Source: Anaeromyxobacter oryzisoli
Lineage (GTDB): Bacteria; Myxococcota; Myxococcia; Myxococcales; Anaeromyxobacteraceae
NCBI RefSeq assembly: GCF_022690765.1
Contig: NZ_JALCZA010000006.1
Span: 1 to 64,000, forward strand
Reading direction: 5' to 3'
DNA length: 64,000 nt
A model generated the notes under the pieces. That model did not search any database. It saw nothing but the letters and a program-made list of their open reading frames with translations, and had not been told where the DNA came from. Numbering within the stretch: the first letter of the stretch is position 1; every line of letters starts with the position of its first letter. Below are positions 54,437-61,764 of this stretch, in pieces. Both the position numbers and the translations under genes were made by a program.

Positions 54437-55456
54437 TCAACGGTCGCGCGCCGCCCGCCCGGCCCGGCGGGTGCCCGCTCCGCCGGCGGCCAGCCCCTCC
54501 GGCAGCGCGAGGTTCGCCCTGGAGAGGACCTCCGCGAGCTCGGCGGGGAACGGCGCCTCGAGCCTCAAGGGATCGCCGGTGCGCGGATGTGGGATCTGGA
54601 GCCGCCAGGCGTGGAGCCCCATCCGCCGGAGCGCCCAGCGCTGCTTCGCGGTCCGGTTGAAGGCGAAGTCGCCGTAGCGGCGGTCGCCCGCGACCGGGTG
54701 GCCGATCGCCTCGAGGTGCCGGCGGATCTGGTGCGTGCGACCGGTCTCGATGCTCACCGCCAGGAGCGAGATCTCTCGAGCGGCGGAGAGGACCTTCCAC
54801 CGCGTGAGCGCCTCCTGGAAGTTCACGCCGCGCTGCGCCTTCGACCGCGCCGTCTGCTCGTGCTCGGAGAGCGGAAGGTCGATCGTCCCGGCCTCCCGCG
54901 GCATCTTCCCCTTCACCAGGGCGAGGTAGGTCTTCTTCATGCCCTCGCCGCTCGTGAAGATCTCCGTGAGCCGGACCATCGCCTTGCGGTGCTTCGCGAC
55001 GAGGACCACCCCGGAGGTGTCGCGGTCCAGCCGGTGCGCCGGCGAGGGGCGGAACTCGGTCGGCGGGAGATCGCCCGGGGTCTTCAAATAAGCGCGCGAC
55101 ATCTCGACCAGGGTCGCCCCGGTGATCCCGGTGCCGGGATGCGCCGCCAGGCCGGCCGGCTTGTCCACCGCGAGGACGTCCTCGTCCTCGTGCAGCACCC
55201 GGAAGGTGACCTTCACCGCCCCCGGGGCGGCGCCCTCCTGCGGCGGCGCGAGGAGCCGCTCCTCGTCGCCGCGGATCACCACCACGTCGCCCGCGGCGAC
55301 GAGCTGCTCCGCCTTCCCGCGCGCGCCGTTCACCCGGATCTTCCGGGTCCGGAACATCTTGTAGACGTGCGAGAGCGGGACGCCCTGGAGCGCCTTCCGG
55401 ACGAGCTTGTCGAGCCGCTGACCGGCCGCGTCCTCGGAGATGGTGAGCTGGATCAC
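54437..55456 (-). CDS. rluC: RluA-family ribosomal large subunit pseudouridine synthase
   Basis: This is a 339-aa pseudouridine synthase. The N-terminal S4 RNA-binding domain spans about 12-65 (QRLDKLVRKALQ, MFRTRKIRVNG). The catalytic domain has the HRLDRDTSG motif with D144 as nucleophile, then KTYLALVKG and TGRTHQIRRHL. The S4 domain plus RTRKIRVNG resemble RluC (23S U955, U2504, U2580) more than RluD, but the exact target bases are inference. The tail is basic. It is upstream of PBP1A on the same strand. Confidence 0.85.
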   Translation of the reverse strand: MIQLTISEDAAGQRLDKLVRKALQGVPLSHVYKMFRTRKIRVNGARGKAEQLVAAGDVVVIRGDEERLLAPPQEGAAPGAVKVTFRVLHEDEDVLAVDKPAGLAAHPGTGITGATLVEMSRAYLKTPGDLPPTEFRPSPAHRLDRDTSGVVLVAKHRKAMVRLTEIFTSGEGMKKTYLALVKGKMPREAGTIDLPLSEHEQTARSKAQRGVNFQEALTRWKVLSAAREISLLAVSIETGRTHQIRRHLEAIGHPVAGDRRYGDFAFNRTAKQRWALRRMGLHAWRLQIPHPRTGDPLRLEAPFPAELAEVLSRANLALPEGLAAGGAGTRRAGRAARDR

Positions 55457-55489
55457 GGGGTTGTTCTAGCAGGAGAAGGGGGGCGGGGC

Positions 55490-55504
55490 GGGGCGGCACG
55501 CCCC
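55490..55504 (-). terminator. terminator-like hairpin after ychF
   Basis: GGGGCG (55490-55495) and CGCCCC (55499-55504) form a 6-bp stem with a 3-base loop. GGGGCGGCACGCC occurs twice in this 77-base gap between ychF and the pseudouridine synthase. Confidence 0.35.
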
Positions 55505-55533
55505 GTGGAGTAGGGCCGGGGCGGCACGCCTCG

Positions 55534-56646
55534 CTAGACATTAAACCGAAAGTGCATGACGTCGCCATCCTGGACGACGTAATCCTTGCCCTCGATCCGG
55601 AGCTTTCCTTTTTCCCGGCAGGCCGCCTCGGTCTTCAGCTCGAGGAGGTCCTCGACCCGGATGACCTCGGCCTTGATGAAGCCCTTCTCGAAGTCCGTGT
55701 GGATGACGCCAGCGGCCTGCGGCGCAGTCGCGCCCTTGCGCACGGTCCAGGCCCGGCACTCGTCCTCCCCCGCGGTGAGGAAGGTGACGAGCCCGAGCAG
55801 CCGGTAGCCGGCGTGCACGAGCCGGTCGAGCCCCGGCTCCTCGAGGCCGAGGGACTGGAGGTACTCCTCGCGCTCCGCGGCGGAGAGGGCGACGAGCTCG
55901 GACTCGACCTTCCCGGAGATCTCCACCATCGGGGCGCCCTCGGCGTCCGCGAGCGCCTTCACCGCGAGGATGTGCGGATCGCTGGACTCCTTCCCGAGCT
56001 GGGACTCGTCCACGTTCGCGATGTAGAGGACCGGCTTCGAGGTGAGGAGGAAGAGATCCTTCAGGACCGCGCGCTCCTCCTCCCCGAGCGCCTGGCGGCG
56101 GACCGGGACCCCCGCGTCGAGCCCCGCCTTCACCTTGTCGAGGACGGCCACCTCGTGCTTCGCCAGCTCGCCCGGCTTGCCGGGCGCCTTCGCGTTCTTG
56201 AGCGACCGCTCCCGCTTCTTCTCGACAGACTCGAGGTCCTTCAGCATGAGCTCGGTCTCGACCACCTCGCGGTCGCCCCGCGGGTCCACCTTCCCGGCGA
56301 CGTGCACGACGTCCGGGTCCTCGAAGCAGCGGAGCACGTGCGCGACCGCGTCCACCTCGCGGATGTTCGCGAGGAACTGGTTGCCGAGCCCCTCGCCCTT
56401 CGACGCCCCGGCGACGAGCCCGGCGATGTCCACGAACTCGAGGGTGGTCGGGGTCTTCTTCTTCGGCTGGAAGAGCGCCGCGAGCGCCTCGAGCCGGGCG
56501 TCCGGGACCGGCACCACCCCCACGTTCGGCTCGATGGTGCAGAACGGGTAGTTCGCCGCGGCCGCCTGGGCCGCGCCGAGCAGCGCGTTGAAGAGGGTGG
56601 ACTTCCCCACGTTGGGGAGGCCGACGATGCCGATCGAGAGGCCCAT
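55534..56646 (-). CDS. ychF: ribosome-binding ATPase/GTPase YchF
   Basis: This is a 370-aa Obg-family P-loop protein. G1 is GLPNVGKS (residues 9-16). G3 is DIAGLVAGASKGEGLGNQFL. The G4 position reads NVDE, the family's deviation from NKxD, which explains ATP preference. The C-terminal TGS domain ends VVQDGDVMHFRFNV. It binds the 50S/70S ribosome and is involved in stress translation control. Full length. It lies 90 bases downstream of atpF on the same strand. Confidence 0.95.
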   Translation of the reverse strand: MGLSIGIVGLPNVGKSTLFNALLGAAQAAAANYPFCTIEPNVGVVPVPDARLEALAALFQPKKKTPTTLEFVDIAGLVAGASKGEGLGNQFLANIREVDAVAHVLRCFEDPDVVHVAGKVDPRGDREVVETELMLKDLESVEKKRERSLKNAKAPGKPGELAKHEVAVLDKVKAGLDAGVPVRRQALGEEERAVLKDLFLLTSKPVLYIANVDESQLGKESSDPHILAVKALADAEGAPMVEISGKVESELVALSAAEREEYLQSLGLEEPGLDRLVHAGYRLLGLVTFLTAGEDECRAWTVRKGATAPQAAGVIHTDFEKGFIKAEVIRVEDLLELKTEAACREKGKLRIEGKDYVVQDGDVMHFRFNV

Positions 56647-56736
56647 GACGCGTACCTGGATAACCCGCGAAAAACGACAGCGCTCCGACGGACGCGGGGC
56701 CCGCCGGAGCGCGCTGTACCCGGGCGACGGCCGCCG

Positions 56737-57276
56737 CTAGGCGGCGCGGTTCGCGGGGAGCTGCGCGATGTACTCCTCGACCAGCGCGCGCTGGGACTTC
56801 TCGTCCAGGTTCGCCTTGACGAGCCGGCTCGCGGCGTCGATGGCGAGGTCCACCACCTGGGCCTTGAGCTCCGCCTTCGCCTTGGTGAGCTCCTCGGCGA
56901 TCTGGCGCCGGGCGTCGGCCACGAGGTCGTCCGCCTCCTTGCGCGCCTTGGCGGTGAGCTCCTGCCGCAGCGCCTCGACCTCCTGCTGGTTGCGGCGGGC
57001 GATCTCGGCCGCCTCGCGCTGCGCGCGGGCGAGGGACTCCTTCTGGGACGCGAGGAGCTTCTCGGCCTCGGCCCGCTCCTTCTTGGCCGAGTCGATCGCC
57101 TCGCGGATGGAGCGCTCGCGCTCGGCGAGCATCTTCACGATCGGCCCCCAGGCGAACTTCGCCAGGACCGCGAGCAGGAGCAGGAAGGTGATTCCCGTCC
57201 ACAGCGTGAGGCCGGGGTTGATGTCGACGATCGAGCCGGCGGCGAGCACGGGCGTCAGGGTCGCGAAGGAGGCCAT
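56737..57276 (-). CDS. atpF: ATP synthase F0 subunit b
   Basis: This is the 179-aa peripheral stalk subunit. A membrane helix near residues 24-42 (LTLWTGITFLLLLAVLAKFAWGP) is followed by a long charged coiled coil (about 45-165, e.g. AERERSIREAIDSAKKERAEAEKLL). It holds F1 still against the rotating c-ring. The last F0 gene here; atpH and the F1 genes do not follow (ychF comes next), so F1 is encoded elsewhere. An upstream GGAG is visible. Confidence 0.93.
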   Translation of the reverse strand: MASFATLTPVLAAGSIVDINPGLTLWTGITFLLLLAVLAKFAWGPIVKMLAERERSIREAIDSAKKERAEAEKLLASQKESLARAQREAAEIARRNQQEVEALRQELTAKARKEADDLVADARRQIAEELTKAKAELKAQVVDLAIDAASRLVKANLDEKSQRALVEEYIAQLPANRAA

Positions 57277-57362
57277 TCGAGAGCTCCGTCTTCTGGTTCA
57301 GGTTCTACGGGCCCGTCCCCCCGCGCCGTTCCCGGCGCGGGGAGGCGGGAGGTGGCTGACTA

Positions 57363-57596
57363 CTACGCAACCTTGAGGCCGAGGAGGAGGCACACGACGA
57401 TCGCGAAGAGCGTCGCGCCCTCGATGAGGGCGGCGGCGATGATCATCGAGGTGCGGATGTCGCCGGCGGCGGTCGGCTGGCGGGCGGAGCCCTCCATCGC
57501 GGCGGCGGCGAGCTTGCCGATGCCGAGGCCGGCGCCGAGGACGGCGAGGCCGGCGCCGAAGCCGGCGGACAGGAAGGCGAGAGCGGTCGAGGTCAT
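57363..57596 (-). CDS. atpE: ATP synthase F0 subunit c
   Basis: This is a 77-aa proteolipid of two helices joined by the polar loop ARQP. The ion-binding Glu is E59 (AALIEGATL). The following residues are Gly-Ala-Thr rather than the Ser/Thr pattern of sodium-binding rings, so proton use is likely. A strong ribosome site (AGGAGAAG) matches the high copy number of this subunit in the complex. Confidence 0.95.
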   Translation of the reverse strand: MTSTALAFLSAGFGAGLAVLGAGLGIGKLAAAAMEGSARQPTAAGDIRTSMIIAAALIEGATLFAIVVCLLLGLKVA

Positions 57597-57686
57597 GTCT
57601 GCTTCTCCTGGGTGCTGCGAGGCGCGGGATTACCGGGCCGCGACTTCCCGTGGCGCGTACTGCGCTCTACTACCCATGGTCGGGGA

Positions 57687-58790
57687 CTACCCCGCCACGT
57701 GAGAACCCTGGGCGCCGTGCTCCTCGTGCTCGCCGTGGTCGTGGCTCACCACCACCGACCCGATGAAGAGCGACGAGAGCATCGTGAAGATGTACGCCTG
57801 CACGAAGGCGACGAAGAGCTCGAGCATGAAGATCGAGAGCGCCATCGGCACCGCGCCGAACATCACCCACGGCGAGATCACGAAGATGAGGCCGAGGAGG
57901 GCGAGGATGACGAAGTGCCCCGCCACCATGTTCGCGAAGAGTCGGACCGTGAGGGCGAAGGGCTTGGTGAAGAGGCCGAGGAACTCGACCGGCACCATGA
58001 TGAACCAGAGCGGCCAGAGCGACCCCGGGACGCCGCCGGTCAGGTGCGAGAGGTAGCCGCGGATCCCCACGGCCTTGATCTGCGCGTACTGGGTGATGAT
58101 CCAGGTGAACGTCGCCAGCATCATCGTCACCGAGATGTTCGCGGTGGCGGTGGCGGCGAACGGCACCAGGCCGAAGAGGTTCAGGAAGAGGATGAAGAAG
58201 AAGGCCGTCACCAGGTACGGCGTGAACCGGTCCGCGTCCTTCTCGCCGATGTTCTTCACGGCGATCTCGTTGCGGACGAACGCGACCAGGACCTCGATGA
58301 AGTTGTAGAGGCCGTGCGGGACGACGCTCTTCTTCCGGACCGAGCCGAGAACCACCAGGAGGAGGAGCACCGAGGCGATCCACATCATCACGACGTGCTT
58401 CGTCGGGGTCATGTCCAGGCGGCCGAACTTGAGCGAGCTCCCGAAGATCTCGCGCATGTCGGCCTCGCAGTTCCACTGCCAGGAGCCTTCGCAGTGGCCC
58501 GGGTACTCGAGGACGTAGTTGTCGGAGACGTGGTGGAGCATCACGGAGCCGATGTCCGGGGCGTGCCCGCCGGCCGCGCCGTGCTCGCCGGCGGCCGCGT
58601 GCCCCTCGCCGTGCTCCTCAGCCGCGGCGGCGCCGTGCTCCGCCGGGACCGCGGGGGCGCCGGGCTGCGGCGCCCCGGCCGAGGGAGCGGCCTGCTCCAC
58701 GACGGGCGCGGCCGCCGGAGCGGCGGCGTTGCCCTCGTGCTGCGCGAGGGTGAGGCTCAAGGCGAGCGTGACGAGCGTTGCGGCGGTCAT
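57687..58790 (-). CDS. atpB: ATP synthase F0 subunit a with long N-terminal extension
   Basis: This is a 367-aa ion-channel subunit. The essential Arg lies in [15 protein letters not shown]. Ahead of the five membrane helices are about 120 extra residues: a signal-like hydrophobic start, an Ala/Pro-rich stretch, a His/Glu-rich region ([20 protein letters not shown]) and a small domain with two Cys ([15 protein letters not shown]). The C-terminus is also His-rich ([10 protein letters not shown]). Extended a-subunits with such periplasmic domains are known in several Gram-negative phyla. Metal binding by the His regions is speculation. The start overlaps the AtpI-like gene stop. Confidence 0.93.
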   Translation of the reverse strand: MTAATLVTLALSLTLAQHEGNAAAPAAAPVVEQAAPSAGAPQPGAPAVPAEHGAAAAEEHGEGHAAAGEHGAAGGHAPDIGSVMLHHVSDNYVLEYPGHCEGSWQWNCEADMREIFGSSLKFGRLDMTPTKHVVMMWIASVLLLLVVLGSVRKKSVVPHGLYNFIEVLVAFVRNEIAVKNIGEKDADRFTPYLVTAFFFILFLNLFGLVPFAATATANISVTMMLATFTWIITQYAQIKAVGIRGYLSHLTGGVPGSLWPLWFIMVPVEFLGLFTKPFALTVRLFANMVAGHFVILALLGLIFVISPWVMFGAVPMALSIFMLELFVAFVQAYIFTMLSSLFIGSVVVSHDHGEHEEHGAQGSHVAG

Positions 58791-59155
58791 GCGATCGGAC
58801 CCGTTCCCCGGTTGAGGGTGTTGAGGAAGGCGCCCTCGATGGCGCTGAAGACGAAGTAAGGGATGAAGAAGGCGGCGACGAAGGCCACGACGCTCTCGCC
58901 CGCGCGGACGATCGCGAAGGTCCCGAGCGCCACGAGGACGATCCGGACGAGGAAGGCGACGGCCATCACCGCGAGGGCGCGCTGCACGACCTTGCCGCCG
59001 CCGCGCGCGAACCGGCCCATCGCGAAGATCGACCCGACCCCGGTGAGCCCCGAGACCGTCGCGCCGACGACCGCGCCGCGCCGGTGCGCGCCCGTGAGGA
59101 GGGCGGCTCCGATGAAGGCGACTGCGGTGAGCGCGGCGACCGTCTGGTGCTTCAC
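58787..59155 (-). CDS. AtpI-like ATP synthase-associated membrane protein
   Basis: This is a 122-aa protein from a GTG at 59155 that overlaps the atpZ stop (GTGA). It has four hydrophobic segments with short basic loops. Position between atpZ and atpB, size and helix pattern fit the AtpI family that helps c-ring assembly or magnesium entry. Sequence similarity is too loose for certainty. Confidence 0.65.
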   Translation of the reverse strand: MKHQTVAALTAVAFIGAALLTGAHRRGAVVGATVSGLTGVGSIFAMGRFARGGGKVVQRALAVMAVAFLVRIVLVALGTFAIVRAGESVVAFVAAFFIPYFVFSAIEGAFLNTLNRGTGPIA

Positions 59156-59415
59156 TTTTTCCCCGTCCTGAGCGCCAACCTCAGGAAGCTGATCAAGCCA
59201 CCGGTGATGCCGAGCACCGAGCCCACCAGCGTGAACCAGGGGGTCCGGTTGCCCATCTTCCCGTCCAGCCAGTACCCGGCGCCGGCGAAGACGACGATCG
59301 AGGCGACCAGCGACCAGCCCGCCCCGATGTACGGCGCCGCCTTGCGGTGTGCGAGCGCAAGGTTCGAGAGACCCTGCTCTTCCGGCGCCCGGCGCTCTCG
59401 ATCGCTCGGACCCAT
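59152..59415 (-). CDS. atpZ: AtpZ/AtpI-family protein
   Basis: This is an 87-aa protein with two membrane helices. The pattern [37 protein letters not shown] matches AtpZ, the first gene of many atp operons. It is proposed to act with AtpI in ion uptake or c-ring assembly. It is preceded by a clear promoter, and GGAGG precedes the ATG by 7 bases. Confidence 0.8.
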   Translation of the reverse strand: MGPSDRERRAPEEQGLSNLALAHRKAAPYIGAGWSLVASIVVFAGAGYWLDGKMGNRTPWFTLVGSVLGITGGLISFLRLALRTGKK

Positions 59416-59504
59416 CAGCCACCTCCGACTCGCCCGCCTGCCGCCGGTACCTCGCCGGATTCGCTCCGGGTTTTCGGTGCTCGAGGCAAGAGGAAAGGCA
59501 CGCC

Positions 59505-59533
59505 CGTATAGCAGGCGCGGCCCCGGACGTCAA
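59505..59533 (-). promoter_or_regulatory. sigma-70 promoter of the atp F0 operon
   Basis: On the minus strand TTGACG (59533-59528) and TATACG (59510-59505) have exactly 17-base spacing, giving an expected leader of about 80 bases to the atpZ ATG. It lies between the hemL terminator and atpZ. This is the best promoter match in the window. Confidence 0.65.
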
Positions 59534-59554
59534 TGACCTACATCCCCGTCCGAG

Positions 59555-59588
59555 GCCCGCCGCCCGGACCACGATCCGGGCGGCGGGC
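59555..59588. terminator. strong hairpin terminator after hemL
   Basis: The perfect 14-bp stem GCCCGCCGCCCGGA (59555-59568) with TCCGGGCGGCGGGC (59575-59588) has a 6-base loop. It lies 15 bases beyond the hemL stop on the minus strand and before the atp promoter. No U-tract, as elsewhere here. Confidence 0.75.
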
Positions 59589-59602
59589 GAGGCGGCCGGC
59601 GG

Positions 59603-60895
59603 CTACTCGACCTGGGCGGCCGCGGCGAACCCGAGCCGCGCGGCGGCCACGGTGCGGTCGAGATCGGCCTCGGTGTGCGCGATCGAGAGGAAGCAGGCCT
59701 CGAACTGGGAGGGCGGCAGGTAGACGCCGTTCTCGAGCATCGCGTGGAAGAACGCGCCGAACCGCCGCGTGCTCGCCGCGCGGGCGCTCGCGGCGTCGAA
59801 CACCGGCTTCTCCGAGAAGAACACGGTGAACATCGAGCCGACCCGGTTCACCTGCACCGGCACCTTCTCCGCCGCGGCGGCCTTCACGAGCCCGTCGGCG
59901 AGCGCCGCCCCGAGCTGCTCCAGCTTCTCGTACGCGGCGGGGGTCATGAGCCGGAGCGTCGAGAACCCGGCCGCCATCGCCATCGGGTTCCCGGAGAGCG
60001 TCCCGGCCTGGTAGATCGGCCCGGCCGGCGCCACCCGATCCATCACGTCGGCGCGCCCGCCGAAGGCGCCGACCGGCAGCCCGGCGCCGATCACCTTCCC
60101 GAACGTCACGAGGTCCGGCCGGATCCCGTACAGGCCGCACGCGCCGCCCGAGGAGACCCGGAAGCCGGTCATCACCTCGTCGATGATGAGGAGCGCCCCG
60201 TGCTTGCGGCAGATCGCGAGCAGTCCCTCGAGGTAGCCGGGGCGGGGGACGAGGACGCCCATGTTCCCGACGATCGGCTCCACGATGACCGCGGCGATCC
60301 GCGCGCCCCGCTCCGCGAAGAGCTTCTCCATCGCGGCCAGGTCGTTGTAGGGGACCGTGAGCGTGTGCTTCGCGTAGTCGGCCGGCACGCCGGGGGAGTC
60401 GGGGAGCCCGAGGGTCTCGACGCCGGAGCCCGCCTTCACGAGGAGCGGATCGCCCGCACCGTGATAGCAGCCGTCGCACTTCACGATGTCGTCGCGCCCG
60501 GTGAAGCCGCGCGCCACCCGGATCGCCGCGGTGGTCGCCTCGGTGCCGGACGAGCAGAACCGCATCTTCTCGACCCACGGCATCCGCGCGCGGACCAGCT
60601 CGGCGAGCTGGATCTCGCGCGGCGAGCAGGCGCCGAAGGACGAGCCGTCCTTCATCGCGTCCTGCACCTCGCGCATCACCTCCGGGTGGCAGTGCCCGAC
60701 GATGAGCGGCCCCCAGGAGAGCACGTAGTCGACGTAGTCGTTGCCGTCCACGTCCACGAGGTGGCTGCCCTTGCCGCGGGCGATGAAGCGCGGCGTGCCG
60801 CCGACGCCCCGGAACGCCCGCACCGGGCTGTTCACGCCGCCGGGGAACAGGTCCTTCGCCTTCGCGAACAGCTTCTCGGACAGCTCGGTCTTCAT
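59603..60895 (-). CDS. hemL: glutamate-1-semialdehyde 2,1-aminomutase
   Basis: This PLP enzyme makes 5-aminolevulinate, the first committed tetrapyrrole precursor of the C5 pathway. It is 430 aa from the ATG at 60895, with GGAGA upstream. Motifs: FPGGVNSPVRAF, SSGTEATTAAIRVARG, YHGAGDPLLVKAGSG, LIIDEVMTGFR, and the PLP Lys K267 in TFGKVIGAGLPVGA. It lies 20 bases after the TPR lipoprotein gene and is probably in the gyrA transcript. The B12-dependent metH elsewhere would draw on this pathway. Confidence 0.95.
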   Translation of the reverse strand: MKTELSEKLFAKAKDLFPGGVNSPVRAFRGVGGTPRFIARGKGSHLVDVDGNDYVDYVLSWGPLIVGHCHPEVMREVQDAMKDGSSFGACSPREIQLAELVRARMPWVEKMRFCSSGTEATTAAIRVARGFTGRDDIVKCDGCYHGAGDPLLVKAGSGVETLGLPDSPGVPADYAKHTLTVPYNDLAAMEKLFAERGARIAAVIVEPIVGNMGVLVPRPGYLEGLLAICRKHGALLIIDEVMTGFRVSSGGACGLYGIRPDLVTFGKVIGAGLPVGAFGGRADVMDRVAPAGPIYQAGTLSGNPMAMAAGFSTLRLMTPAAYEKLEQLGAALADGLVKAAAAEKVPVQVNRVGSMFTVFFSEKPVFDAASARAASTRRFGAFFHAMLENGVYLPPSQFEACFLSIAHTEADLDRTVAAARLGFAAAAQVE

Positions 60896-60915
60896 GTCAT
60901 CTCTCCGTGCTCGGT

Positions 60916-61764
60916 TCACTTGAAGGCGTCGGTGCGGCCGGGCAGGGCGATCTTCGCCCGATCGCGGCGCTCGCGCACCAGCGAGATCGCGGTCCGCACC
61001 GAGTCCGGGTTCGGATGCGCCGGGAGCGCCCGGGCGTACAGCTCGAGCGCGCGGTCGAACTTCCCCTGCTGCGACTGGATGTGGGCCTCGGCCTCGAGCA
61101 CGCGCGCGGCCATGTCCGGGCGCGGGCCCCGCTGGAGGAGCGCCTCGAACGCACCGAGCGCCCGGGCGTCCTGCCGCTCGAGGGCCCACGCCTGGCCGGT
61201 GAGGAGCTGCGCCTCGTCGGCGAGCTCGTGGTCGGGCCAGCGCTCCTGGAGCTTCCGCGCCTCGGCGCGCGCCTGCTCGTAGCGCTTCAGCTCGAGGTAC
61301 GCCCGCGCGATCTCGAGCTGGTACTTCGGCGCCTCGGGCGCCTGCGACTGGGCGACGTCCGCCCACTGGGCGATGGCGCCGAGCCGGTCGTCGAAGCGGT
61401 CGCGCAGGATCTCGCCGGTGATCGCGCGCGCCTCGAGCGCCTCCTTCGACCCCGGGTAGAGCGACACGACGCGCCGGTAGTAGGCGATCGCCGCGCTGTA
61501 GTCCCCGAGCTCCAGGTAGGAGACGTCGGCGGCGAAGCGCAGCGCCTTCCGCCGGATGACCGAGTCCGCGTCGCCGAGCGGTCCCTCGCCGAGGTCGGCG
61601 AGGAGGACCTTGTAGCCCTCGAGCGCGCCCTTCTGGTCGCCCTTGTGGCGCAGCGCGTTCGCCGCCTCGAGCCGCCCCTCGCTCGAGCCGCAGCCGGACG
61701 CGGCGAGGACGAGCGCGAAGGCCAGGGCCCTGCCGACCCCGCGCCCGCGGGACGCGGAGATCAC
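60916..61764 (-). CDS. TPR-repeat lipoprotein
   Basis: This is a 282-aa protein with a signal peptide and lipobox ASGC. Tandem TPR motifs run from about residue 32 to 260 (ANALRHKGDQKGALEGY, YSAAIAYYRRVVSLYP, KYQLEIARAYLELKRYEQARAEA, FDRALELYARALPAHP). It is probably an envelope scaffold, perhaps like BamD or YfgC partners, but no specific family is assigned. Its start overlaps the gyrA stop (ATGA), an unusual neighbour for gyrA. Confidence 0.8.
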   Translation of the reverse strand: MISASRGRGVGRALAFALVLAASGCGSSEGRLEAANALRHKGDQKGALEGYKVLLADLGEGPLGDADSVIRRKALRFAADVSYLELGDYSAAIAYYRRVVSLYPGSKEALEARAITGEILRDRFDDRLGAIAQWADVAQSQAPEAPKYQLEIARAYLELKRYEQARAEARKLQERWPDHELADEAQLLTGQAWALERQDARALGAFEALLQRGPRPDMAARVLEAEAHIQSQQGKFDRALELYARALPAHPNPDSVRTAISLVRERRDRAKIALPGRTDAFK

